Below are positions 27,142 through 35,085 of a stretch of DNA of 52,378 nucleotides, one piece after another. The first letter of the stretch is position 1, and the number at the start of each line of letters is the position of its first letter. Location: positions 1-52,378 of the forward strand of contig JBKHJN010000019.1 in assembly GCA_046538075.1 (NCBI GenBank). The letters run 5' to 3'. The stretch is from Desulfobacca_B sp046538075 (GTDB taxonomy: Bacteria; Desulfobacterota; Desulfobaccia; Desulfobaccales; Desulfobaccaceae). The notes under the pieces are model-generated. The model was given only the letters and a program-made list of their open reading frames with translations, was not told the origin of the DNA and searched no databases. Position numbers and translations under genes: made by a program.

Positions 27142-28419
27142 TCAGGTCTCGGCGGCGGCAGGCTTCTTAGGGCTAGTCGGACGGGAACTCCGGCGCCGCC
27201 GTCGCTTTCGAGGAGGCCGTTTAGTCTGCAACGGGGGTTTGGTTGGGGCCGGTAGAAGCTCCTCCACCGTGGCGCTGGCGGCAGCCGTTTTGATTCGGTG
27301 CAGCAGCCAGGCTTCGGCAAAGCAGACCCGCCTTTTGAGCTTGGCTGAAATTGGGCGTCCTTGCTCCAGGCTCTGGGTGAGAGCCATATCCGTGGCCAGC
27401 AACAGGCAAATCTCTTCCCGCCGCCCGCGGGGGAATTCCAGACTGATTAAAGAATCGGTGATCCTTTCCTGGACCCAGGCGCGATAATTCCCTGCATCAA
27501 CAGTGGCGGGAAACAGTTCCAGGTGAGGGGTAAATAATACCGCCCAGAAAAAAGCTTCACTCAGAGGATATTCTGCCGCAGTTAGTTTATCCACCTGGTG
27601 AAAGAGCTTCAGCCACTCTTGCCGGGCCTGCAACTTGGAAATCTGCGAGGCCAGAGCCGGTTCCCAGGCTGGAAAGATAGCACCCAACAGGCCGCTGTTG
27701 ATCATTAATTCCAGATATTTTTGCGCCCAGCCACCCCGTAGGTCCTTGAGCAGTTCATCGCGCACCCGGGCCGGGGCACAGATGCGGATCAGATGGCGCT
27801 GGGCCTGGATTTCCGCCCAAACCTGGGCATCAATCACAAAACCAGTGCGCGCCGCATGGCGCAAGACACGCACCATGCGCACCGGATCGCGCCTTAACCG
27901 GAGTTCAGGGCAGCCGATAACCCGAATCCGGCCTTGGCGGAGGTCTTCCAAGCCCCCCACGTAATCGACCACCGAAAAGTCGGCGATATTATAAAAAAGA
28001 CCGTTGATGGTGAGGTCCCGACGCCTGGCATCTTCAGCCGGGGTCCCGAAGGTATTGTTGGGGGCCAGCACCTCCTCGGAGTCAAATTCGGATTGTTGGC
28101 GAAAGGTAGAGACCTCCACTACCTTGCCGCCGCGGAAGAAAACCTGGACTAGGCGAAAACGGCGGCCAATAATGCGGCTGTTGCGGAACAGCCGGCGGAG
28201 GATTCGGGGATGAGCATCGGTAACTACGTCAAAATCCTTGGGCTTTTTCCCCAACAACAGATCCCGCACACTTCCGCCCACCAGATAGGCCTGGTAGCCC
28301 TGGTGATGCAGACGATATAAGACTTTAAGAGCTTCTAGGTCTATCTGAGCCCGGGAGATGGAATGTTCCGGACGGGGAATAATCTTGGGTTCAACCGTTT
28401 GTGGATGCAGCAGAGACAT
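27142..28419 (-). CDS. pcnB: Poly(A) polymerase / CCA-adding-type nucleotidyltransferase PcnB
   Basis: The 425-residue product (ATG at 28419; a TTG at 28437 would add six residues) is a class II nucleotidyltransferase. The active-site block is YLVGGSVRDLLLGKKPKDFD, with Asp62 and Asp64 as metal ligands, followed by RRRDLTINGLFYN and the RNA-binding block RRDPVRMVRVLRHAARTGF. The early PRPEHSISRAQID segment and a very basic C-terminal tail (RPPRKRRRRR region) are typical of PcnB-type poly(A) polymerases, which add 3' A tails that mark RNA for decay. A tRNA CCA-adding enzyme is the alternative, but the tail and N-terminus favour poly(A) polymerase. It is divergent from the metallo-hydrolase gene. 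Confidence 0.9.
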   Translation of the reverse strand: MSLLHPQTVEPKIIPRPEHSISRAQIDLEALKVLYRLHHQGYQAYLVGGSVRDLLLGKKPKDFDVVTDAHPRILRRLFRNSRIIGRRFRLVQVFFRGGKVVEVSTFRQQSEFDSEEVLAPNNTFGTPAEDARRRDLTINGLFYNIADFSVVDYVGGLEDLRQGRIRVIGCPELRLRRDPVRMVRVLRHAARTGFVIDAQVWAEIQAQRHLIRICAPARVRDELLKDLRGGWAQKYLELMINSGLLGAIFPAWEPALASQISKLQARQEWLKLFHQVDKLTAAEYPLSEAFFWAVLFTPHLELFPATVDAGNYRAWVQERITDSLISLEFPRGRREEICLLLATDMALTQSLEQGRPISAKLKRRVCFAEAWLLHRIKTAAASATVEELLPAPTKPPLQTKRPPRKRRRRRSSRPTSPKKPAAAET

Positions 28420-28590
28420 GAGACTTGAGCTGGGCAAATTCTAATTCCTGGATTTTTATTAATTATATCATATTTATAATTAATTGTATCTATTCTGTTG
28501 CATCAGGTCCAAATTTAACCGGACCAATCCCTCAATAAGTAATATTTAGGTTCGGACACTAGATAACCAGGACTTGAAATAAAAAAATCG

Positions 28591-28619
28591 TTGACAGAAA
28601 AGCTTGGTCTTAACAAAAT
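28591..28619 (+). promoter_or_regulatory. Possible promoter of the metallo-hydrolase gene
   Basis: A perfect TTGACA (28591-28596) is followed after 17 bases by CAAAAT (28614-28619), a weak -10. The predicted start of transcription lies about 28 bases ahead of the ATG at 28654. Confidence 0.4.
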
Positions 28620-28653
28620 CAGGTGACACCAAATCTTGCCTGCGAGGTCAACT

Positions 28654-29298
28654 ATGGGACCGATTATCGAGGCCGTTGAAGTGGGGCCGATGAATGTTTT
28701 GTGTTATGTATTGGGATGTCCACGGACCCGAGCCGGGATGTTGATCGATCCGGCTGCGGCATCGGAGGCCATCACCGCAGGGCTTCACCAGCATCGCCTC
28801 AATATAGGCTATATCGTCAATACCCACGGGCATCCAGACCACACTGCCGGCAACGAGTATTGGGCCGCCCGGACCGGGGCTCAGACCGTAATCCATCATC
28901 TGGATTGGGATTTCTTTACCACTCCCGAAATGCAACAAGCGGCTCAGGAGGAGGGATTTCCGCCATTGACCGCGATTGATCTTAAAGTCAAAGACGGCGA
29001 CCGGCTGGCACTGGGAGAGTTTGAATTGACGGTACTCCATACCCCCGGACACACCCCCGGGTCTATCTGTCTTTATACTCCTGGCCACCTATTTACCGGC
29101 GACACTCTTTTTGTGGGGGCGGCGGGACGCACCGACTTGCCAGGAGCTTCCTTGGAATTGCTTATCCATTCCATCCAACAAAAGCTGCTGCCCCTGCCAG
29201 AGGACACCATCATCTGGCCCGGGCATGATTATGGCGAAACCCTGACCTCCACTTTACGGGAGGAAAAAGCAAACAATCCCTATATCACCGACTTCTGA
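28654..29298 (+). CDS. Metallo-beta-lactamase-fold hydrolase, glyoxalase II-like
   Basis: The 214-residue protein starts at the ATG at 28654, with GAGG upstream; a TTG at 28636 is also in frame. The metal motif THGHPDH (His58, His60, Asp62, His63) is complete, followed by HTPGHTPGSICLY, a GDTLFVGAAGRTDLPG block with the bridging Asp, and WPGHDYGE with the last His. This arrangement is the glyoxalase II-like subgroup that hydrolyses thioesters such as S-lactoylglutathione, or persulfides in related dioxygenases. No glutathione genes are near, and an anaerobe may use another thiol, so the substrate is open. It seems to be a single-gene unit. Confidence 0.9.
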   Translation: MGPIIEAVEVGPMNVLCYVLGCPRTRAGMLIDPAAASEAITAGLHQHRLNIGYIVNTHGHPDHTAGNEYWAARTGAQTVIHHLDWDFFTTPEMQQAAQEEGFPPLTAIDLKVKDGDRLALGEFELTVLHTPGHTPGSICLYTPGHLFTGDTLFVGAAGRTDLPGASLELLIHSIQQKLLPLPEDTIIWPGHDYGETLTSTLREEKANNPYITDF

Positions 29299-29388
29299 TG
29301 ATCATCGCCGATTATTTTAAATGGTTCTGATGGTCTTAAGGTTAGTTCTTTTAATGATAAATCTTCAGGAATAATATATAATTTAATA

Positions 29389-29407
29389 GTGAGCACTGCT
29401 CGCTCAC
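29389..29407. promoter_or_regulatory. Small inverted repeat before the PAS kinase gene
   Basis: GTGAGC (29389-29394) and GCTCAC (29402-29407) form a 6-bp inverted repeat about 80 bases upstream of the PAS kinase ATG. It could be an operator or a hairpin; no factor is suggested. Confidence 0.25.
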
Positions 29408-29483
29408 TCACATGGTTTTAGCAGGCGGAGGTCGATTTATAAGTTGGATTTGCCAAACCATGTAATAAGATTAAGGTCTGCCA

Positions 29484-30926
29484 ATGAGTGAAGGAACCCT
29501 GCTCTTTCCCCGCATTTTGGATAGCATCAGAGATGACTATATCCTGGTGGCCAACCAGGAACGGCGGATTGTCTATGTCAACGCCCCCTTCCTCGAGCAC
29601 TTCAGGTATCGCCGGGAGGATATTCTCGGTAAACTTTGTCATGAAATGTCCCGCCCTTTCCATGAGCCTTGCCTGGCGGCGCAGGGACAGTGTCCGTTAG
29701 ACAATACCTTGACCCAGGGCCTTCCCCAAAAGACTGTCCTGACCCGAATTTGGCAAGGGCAAAAGTTGTCTTACGAAGCCATGTTCTACCCTCTCCGGGA
29801 CGAGGGCGGGGTCAACCCTATGGTTGTCGGGGTTTTTCGAGATATTACCACCAAACGGCGGTTAGAACAGGAACTGCGTCATCGCCATGAATTTGAAAGC
29901 CGCCTCATAAGGATTTCTATCGATGGGATCATCGCCAATGACCGTCAAGGCAATATTCTGATTTACAACGAGGGGGCCCAAAGAATTCTAGGGTACCACC
30001 CCGATGAAGCGATCGGCATCCTTAACGTTACCCAGTTGTACCCCCCTGGTTTAGCCCGGGAGATCAAAAAAAAGATCTATTCCGAGGACTTTGGCGGACC
30101 GGGGAAGCTGGAAAATTTTGAGACCGTTTTGCAGGGTAAAGAGGGGGCTTCTGTGCCGGTCTGGCTGTCGGCCTGCCTGATTTATGAGGATGATCATGAA
30201 GTTGGGGTGGTCGGCTATTTCCGGGATATTTCCGAACGCAAGCGGTTGGAGGAAAGGTTGCTGCAAAACGAACGCCTGGCCACCGTGGGGAAAATGGCGG
30301 CCCACATCGGCCACGAAATTAAAAATCCTCTGATGCTGATCGGCGGTTTTGCCCGACAGATCCAACGCTCTGCCGCATTGGATGACAAAGATCAACGCAA
30401 GCTCCAAATCATCCAGGAGGAAGCCGAGCGCCTGGAAAGATTTCTCACCGATTTAGGCAGCTTTACCAGGGTCAGCGCCCCGCATAAAAAGCCCGGCCAG
30501 ATTGTCGATATACTTCAGGAAGTGGCTGAAATGATGGAATCTAACTTCAAAGAACAAGCGGTGGAATTCCATCTCCGCCAGCCTGCGGAAGTGCCGGTTT
30601 TTTCTTTTGATCCGGGACAACTGCGGCAGGTCTTTCTCAACCTCTTTAAAAATGCCCTGGAAGCTATGCCTACCGGCGGAGACCTGACGGTTCAGGTAGA
30701 TACTTTAGACCATGACCTGCGGCTGATTATTACGGACACCGGTCAGGGAATACCTCCCAAGGTTCTAAAGGAACTTTTTAATCCTTTTTTTACCACCAAA
30801 GACAAAGGAACGGGATTGGGCCTGGCCATCTCCCGACAGATAATTGAGCAGCACCAAGGGGAGATCACCATTGAGAGCGCAGTCGAGCGGGGCACCCGGT
30901 GCATCATCGAGTTGCCGATGGAGTAG
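29484..30926 (+). CDS. Two-PAS sensor histidine kinase, soluble
   Basis: The 480-residue protein has PAS1 (about 8-122), PAS2 (about 136-252), a HisKA dimerisation domain and a HATPase. The phosphoacceptor is His277 in AAHIGHEIKNPL. The ATPase boxes NLFKNALEAM, DTGQGIP and GTGLGLAIS are intact, so it should autophosphorylate. No membrane helices are present, so it senses a cytoplasmic signal. PAS1 contains a cysteine-rich stretch, with Cys52, Cys63 and Cys70 plus a nearby His60 (CHEMSRPFHEPC), a pattern that may bind a metal or respond to redox state. The adjacent response-regulator gene is the likely partner. AAGG seven bases upstream supports the start. Confidence 0.93.
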   Translation: MSEGTLLFPRILDSIRDDYILVANQERRIVYVNAPFLEHFRYRREDILGKLCHEMSRPFHEPCLAAQGQCPLDNTLTQGLPQKTVLTRIWQGQKLSYEAMFYPLRDEGGVNPMVVGVFRDITTKRRLEQELRHRHEFESRLIRISIDGIIANDRQGNILIYNEGAQRILGYHPDEAIGILNVTQLYPPGLAREIKKKIYSEDFGGPGKLENFETVLQGKEGASVPVWLSACLIYEDDHEVGVVGYFRDISERKRLEERLLQNERLATVGKMAAHIGHEIKNPLMLIGGFARQIQRSAALDDKDQRKLQIIQEEAERLERFLTDLGSFTRVSAPHKKPGQIVDILQEVAEMMESNFKEQAVEFHLRQPAEVPVFSFDPGQLRQVFLNLFKNALEAMPTGGDLTVQVDTLDHDLRLIITDTGQGIPPKVLKELFNPFFTTKDKGTGLGLAISRQIIEQHQGEITIESAVERGTRCIIELPME

Positions 30927-30932
30927 CCCGGC

Positions 30933-30948
30933 CTTGATTTACATCAAG
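30933..30948. promoter_or_regulatory. FNR/CRP-family binding palindrome
   Basis: CTTGATTTACATCAAG is a perfect palindrome with arms CTTGAT and ATCAAG and a 4-base centre, exactly matching the FNR core TTGAT-N4-ATCAA. It lies about 205 bases upstream of the HD-GYP regulator gene, after the PAS kinase stop, in a 225-base gap. It suggests oxygen- or redox-linked control by an FNR/CRP-type regulator. The factor itself is not in the window. Confidence 0.6.
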
Positions 30949-31151
30949 CCCATACTTTTAAAGATAATCCTTAAAATTGCCGATAAAGAAACCAAAACGC
31001 TATCTTTAGGAAGATACTGTCAAAATGCCCTTCCGCCTAGGAGGGCCGCAAGTGGCTAGCAGAGTAATTAGAAAATTCTGGGATCGCTGCAGCTTGTAAG
31101 ACGATTTGACCAGGTTACCGGTTTTTACTCGCCACTAGTTAGCAAAGCCAC

Positions 31152-32693
31152 ATGGAAAAGAAATTTAATGTTTTGGTTACTGATGATGAGCCGGAAGTCC
31201 TGGCCATGCTGGGCGCCTTAATGCAGGCCTTGGGCAAAGAATACAATGTCTTCCTGTCGGCCAATGCCTTCGAAGCTTTGCAAATCCTCAAGCAAACTCC
31301 GATTGATTTTGCCCTGCTGGATCAGAACATGGCCGAAATCACCGGCCTGGAACTCCTGGAAAAGATTCGTCAACGCTACCGGGATGTGCAAGTAGTATTG
31401 ATCACTGGCCAACCCTCCTATTCGCTGGTCCTGGAGGCCGGGCGGCACCAGGCCTCTGATTTTCTGCCCAAGCCAGTCCGTTTAGAAGAGCTGAGGGCGG
31501 TAATGGAGAAGTTGAGGTCCCAGAAAAATTCTCCAAACCAAAGCCTGACCTCAATCTATGCGGGGCAGGATAAAGAGGTGATCGAACATCTCCATGGTCA
31601 AATCGACCGGTTGACCCGGGAACAACATATCCTCATCGAAACCTTTACTGGCCTGGAAGAGGTGCGCCAGACCGAAGAGCTTTACACCAAGATCCTGGAG
31701 ATGGCCCTCAACCTTACCGGGGCCCGTCAGGCCCATTTTCTGCTGTTTGACCAGAAGCGCCAGCAGTTGGAACCCATAGCCAAGCTGGGAAGCGGGGAAT
31801 TAACCCCGGCCCTCTGGAAAATAGCCCAACAGGTGGTCTGCAGCCATATTCCCGCCTTCATAAGGGACTCAGGCAGCGATAACCAAGGCCCTGGAATTGA
31901 CAGGATCGGCCTGGCTCAACCTCTGTGGGTGCGGGGCGAACTATTCGGGGTGCTGGTGGTCTGCCGGGCTCACCGCAATTTTGAATCCGATGATATGTTG
32001 ATGTTAACTTTGTTGGCGGAGCGGTCTTCCCTGGCCCTGGAAAATATGGCCCTTTATGAGAGCACGGTTTTAAACAATTATGAAACCCTGCGGGCCCTGG
32101 TTAATTCGTTAGAAGCCCGCGATCCCTATAGTTACCAACATTCCGAGCGGGTCACCCAGTTGGCCCTTCGGTTTGCCCAGGAGTTGAATCTGTCCCAGGA
32201 TGAGCATAATGCCATTCAAGTTGCCGGATTACTGCACGACATCGGCAAAATCGGGATCAGAGACGCCATCTTGCTCAAACCGGGAAAACTTACCCCCGAA
32301 GAGCGGGCGATCATCGAGACCCACCCTCTGGTAGGGGAACGGATTGTCGAACCTCTGGGACTGCGCCCGGTCGAGAAGGCCATTATTCTCTACCACCATG
32401 AACGCTGGGACGGTTGCGGTTATCCGTACCAATTGGCCGGTAAAGAAATCCCTTTCCTGGCCCGTATCGTGGCCCTGGCCGACACTTATGACGCGCTCAC
32501 TTCTGATCGACCCTACCGCCACTCCTGGAGCCATCAAGATGCTTTGAGGGAAATTCTGGCCCATGCCGGCAGTCAATTCGATCCTGAACTGGCCCGCACC
32601 TTCGTCCAAATGATGGCGAATCCGCCCCGCCGCTCTCAGCCTGCCTATACAAAAGTAGCCGAGATCACTCCTTGCAAATCTATGAGGGACTAA
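31152..32693 (+). CDS. REC-GAF-HD-GYP response regulator, probable c-di-GMP phosphodiesterase
   Basis: The 513-residue protein has a receiver domain (1-120) with acidic residues Asp11-Asp12, phosphoacceptor Asp57 in FALLDQNM and the Lys in FLPKPV; a coiled linker; a GAF domain (about 160-300); and an HD-GYP domain (about 310-490). The HD-GYP hallmarks are GLLHDIGKIGIRDAIL with the HD pair near 361-362, HHERWDGCGYP carrying the GYP, and LARIVALADTYDAL. This type hydrolyses cyclic di-GMP. Phosphorylation by the adjacent PAS kinase and ligand binding by GAF would control it. The presence of two polymer-export loci nearby makes matrix control a reasonable target, though that is inference. An FNR-type site lies upstream. 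Confidence 0.92.
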   Translation: MEKKFNVLVTDDEPEVLAMLGALMQALGKEYNVFLSANAFEALQILKQTPIDFALLDQNMAEITGLELLEKIRQRYRDVQVVLITGQPSYSLVLEAGRHQASDFLPKPVRLEELRAVMEKLRSQKNSPNQSLTSIYAGQDKEVIEHLHGQIDRLTREQHILIETFTGLEEVRQTEELYTKILEMALNLTGARQAHFLLFDQKRQQLEPIAKLGSGELTPALWKIAQQVVCSHIPAFIRDSGSDNQGPGIDRIGLAQPLWVRGELFGVLVVCRAHRNFESDDMLMLTLLAERSSLALENMALYESTVLNNYETLRALVNSLEARDPYSYQHSERVTQLALRFAQELNLSQDEHNAIQVAGLLHDIGKIGIRDAILLKPGKLTPEERAIIETHPLVGERIVEPLGLRPVEKAIILYHHERWDGCGYPYQLAGKEIPFLARIVALADTYDALTSDRPYRHSWSHQDALREILAHAGSQFDPELARTFVQMMANPPRRSQPAYTKVAEITPCKSMRD

Positions 32694-32873
32694 ACCGATC
32701 TGTTAATAAGTAAAACTCCGACCAAAGTATCCGGGCCAACTAGAAAATTTGCCTATCACCAATATTGCCAAGATGATGAAAGTTTGGGGGTTAAGGTTGG
32801 AAAAAGCTTGGGTCGATAAAAATTATAATGTTCGGTCAAGGCCAAAGGGTTGGCAAGCTGTGGAGAGTGCCCA

Positions 32874-33647
32874 ATGGATGAGCATGAGCGTTTGCTGGCG
32901 GAATTAGTTCGCTATTATCGACATTCGGCTGTTGGACAACGCTGCACCGGCATTGTTCATAATTTTAATACCCCCTTGCAGGTGCTTTCTCTTTACTGCG
33001 AATTGCTGCAGCGCAAGGCCGTTGAAGAACAGGCTCAAATATCGCCTCAGTTACCCCCGGAGCTGCGTCCTCAATGGGAAAAATTTTTCCAATATCGGGA
33101 AGACAAGCTGCGGCTTTTCATAGAGGAAGTCAGAAAGCTTCATCAGCTGGCCCACCTAATTATCAATCAAGGGCTGCACGAGGATCAAGCCGAGCGACAG
33201 TTACTCGATCTCAATCAAGTTCTTCGGAAAGAATTGGAGCTCTTCCAGGCCAACCGCTTTTTCAAGCACATGGTTGAAAAGCAGTTTCATTTTGATGAAA
33301 ATTTGCCGCCGATCACCGGCTATTATATCGATTTTAGCCAATGTTTTCGCAATTTGGTCGATAATGCCCTGGAGGCTATGGAAGCCGTTGAGTCGCGCCG
33401 CCTGAGAGTGGAAACCGCCATGGCGGGCAGTAAGCGGCTGATTCGGATCGGCGATACCGGAGCGGGGATTGCACCCGAGGCCATGCCGCAAATTTTTGCC
33501 CCCTTTTTTACCACTAAGGACACCTGCCGTAATCACCGGGCAGGGATAGGGCTGTTTATGGCCAAACGGCTGCTGGCCCCTTATAGCGCCCAATTCCTGG
33601 TGCAAAGCCGCCCCGGCGAGACCTGGTTCACCGTAGTTTTGCCCTGA
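32874..33647 (+). CDS. Soluble histidine kinase with short N-terminus
   Basis: The 257-residue protein (ATG at 32874 with GGAGAG seven bases upstream; a TTG at 32850 would add eight residues) is nearly all kinase core. The probable phosphoacceptor is His29 in GIVHNFNTPLQVLSLY, a HNFNTPL variant of the H-box. The ATPase boxes NLVDNALEAM, IGDTGAGI and AGIGLFMAK are good, so it should bind ATP. There is no sensor or membrane domain, so a partner may provide the signal, or it may phosphorylate the HD-GYP receiver together with the PAS kinase. It ends the plus-strand signalling group and converges with the M48 gene. A TATAAT at 32824-32829 sits upstream, without a well-spaced -35. Confidence 0.87.
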   Translation: MDEHERLLAELVRYYRHSAVGQRCTGIVHNFNTPLQVLSLYCELLQRKAVEEQAQISPQLPPELRPQWEKFFQYREDKLRLFIEEVRKLHQLAHLIINQGLHEDQAERQLLDLNQVLRKELELFQANRFFKHMVEKQFHFDENLPPITGYYIDFSQCFRNLVDNALEAMEAVESRRLRVETAMAGSKRLIRIGDTGAGIAPEAMPQIFAPFFTTKDTCRNHRAGIGLFMAKRLLAPYSAQFLVQSRPGETWFTVVLP

Positions 33648-33696
33648 ACATCTCTCGGTCTCGTCCTAGGGCTGATGGCAAGCCCATCCTCGCCGG

Positions 33697-35085
33697 TTAA
33701 TATTTCGACACTATCGGCACTAGGTCCAGATCTGAAGAATGCAGAAAGACCTCGGCCGCCCGCCCGGCTTTAAAATACTGGGCAATCTTCTTCAATCGGG
33801 CCATGCGCTCCAAGGGGGCAGGATGGGAGTCCAGAAAATAGGTCCGTTCAAAGGGATCGTGCCCCCGGACCGCCATGCGTTCAAACAGGGCCAGGGCCTT
33901 GTCAATGTCGTATCCGGCCTGGAAGGCGAACCACAGACCGTAGGCGTCGGCCTCCCGTTCCAGATCGGGAGAAAACACGCTGACCGTGACCCGCCGCGAG
34001 GTTAAAATGAAGTAGGGAGAAGGGTAGATTCTGGTGGTCTCTAAATCCAGGAGGCGGTTTAGATGGAAGGTGGCCACGCCGCTGATCACCCTGCCGATCA
34101 ACTCCCCCAACTGTCTCTGACCGGCCGCGATCAAAAGATGGCCCAAAATCTGGTGGGCCAGCTCATGTCCGATGACAAAGGCCAGTTCATCATCGTTGAT
34201 ACAGAGGCTTACCAGACCTGAAGACAAAACGATTTGACCAGGCTCGGCCCAGGCGTTGACCGCGTAGCTTCGGGTATTGACAAAGATGGCATATTCGGCC
34301 GGCAGATGCTGGGGGTAGAGCGTCTTGGTAAATTTTTGGTCGCCGCGTTGGATCAACAACTCTACCGGCCCGGTAAGGTAGCTTCCCCTGGCCTCCATCG
34401 CGATGTGTTTAACATCTAACAGGAGGGCCACCAACACCTCGCCGGCCGAGAAGCCGATCTCAAAGTTTCCTCTGAGCGGGATGCGTTCTTCCGACCAGGG
34501 AGCATAAATGTTGGTCGACCAGGGATAAAGGGAAGAATAAAGGTTGGTATAAAGATATTTGTCGGCCCAGTAAATAAAGTCCCGACCCAGAACATCCCGG
34601 AATCCAAGGCTTATATAGACATTGCGCAAAAGGTCGCCGGTGATTTTAATAAATCTATCCCACTCCTGGGCAGTGGAGAACAAAGGCCAGTTGTTTATCG
34701 CCAGGATAATGTCCCCCTGGCGCAGTCCGGCCTCATCCGCGGGAGAGGGATGCCAGACATTATCAATGATAATCTTATTGGTGGCGGTGACCCACCAATC
34801 AAAGCCCAGGAAGGGGTAGGTTTGGCCGTGCATCTGGGGAGCGGTGGCCAGCACTCGCAGGAAAGTCCGGGATACTCTCTCCATGGACCAGTTTTGATAA
34901 GGATGGCGCAGGGTTGCTGCCAGTTGGCAAGCTTCCACCTCATGGCGGGAGGGAGTGGGGCCGGTGACTTCGGCGCAGCTTGCCACCAGGCACACTAAAA
35001 AGCCGGTCCATATCAGGATAATTAATTTCAAAACCGGCAACCGAGAGTGAAACCGACGTTTAGCAGGCGATAATTGTCTACCCAT
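33697..35085 (-). CDS. Lipoprotein M48 metalloprotease with PDZ domain
   Basis: The 462-residue protein has a type II signal sequence with lipobox VASC (Cys37), a PDZ-like domain (about 88-165, containing SPADEAGLRQGDIILAINN) and an M48 peptidase domain. The zinc site is GHELAHQILGH (His307, Glu308, His311) with the third ligand in the EREADAYG helix near 376-382, and a later SHPAPLERMARL as in other M48 enzymes. BepA, an M48 lipoprotease, degrades or assists stalled outer-membrane barrels. Here the gene overlaps the TPR-barrel secretin-like gene by 58 bases, so it could supervise assembly of that barrel. A later TTG near the barrel gene's stop is a possible start. It converges with the histidine kinase gene. 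Confidence 0.87.
   Translation of the reverse strand: MGRQLSPAKRRFHSRLPVLKLIILIWTGFLVCLVASCAEVTGPTPSRHEVEACQLAATLRHPYQNWSMERVSRTFLRVLATAPQMHGQTYPFLGFDWWVTATNKIIIDNVWHPSPADEAGLRQGDIILAINNWPLFSTAQEWDRFIKITGDLLRNVYISLGFRDVLGRDFIYWADKYLYTNLYSSLYPWSTNIYAPWSEERIPLRGNFEIGFSAGEVLVALLLDVKHIAMEARGSYLTGPVELLIQRGDQKFTKTLYPQHLPAEYAIFVNTRSYAVNAWAEPGQIVLSSGLVSLCINDDELAFVIGHELAHQILGHLLIAAGQRQLGELIGRVISGVATFHLNRLLDLETTRIYPSPYFILTSRRVTVSVFSPDLEREADAYGLWFAFQAGYDIDKALALFERMAVRGHDPFERTYFLDSHPAPLERMARLKKIAQYFKAGRAAEVFLHSSDLDLVPIVSKY

Noticed and set aside
32824..32829. Promoter for the soluble kinase at TATAAT
   Set aside because: The -10 is perfect, but the nearest -35-like TTGGAA is 21 bases away, too far for a confident call.
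33669..33685. Terminator between the soluble kinase and the M48 gene
   Set aside because: Only a 5-bp stem (GGGCT/AGCCC) with no T run; too weak to call.
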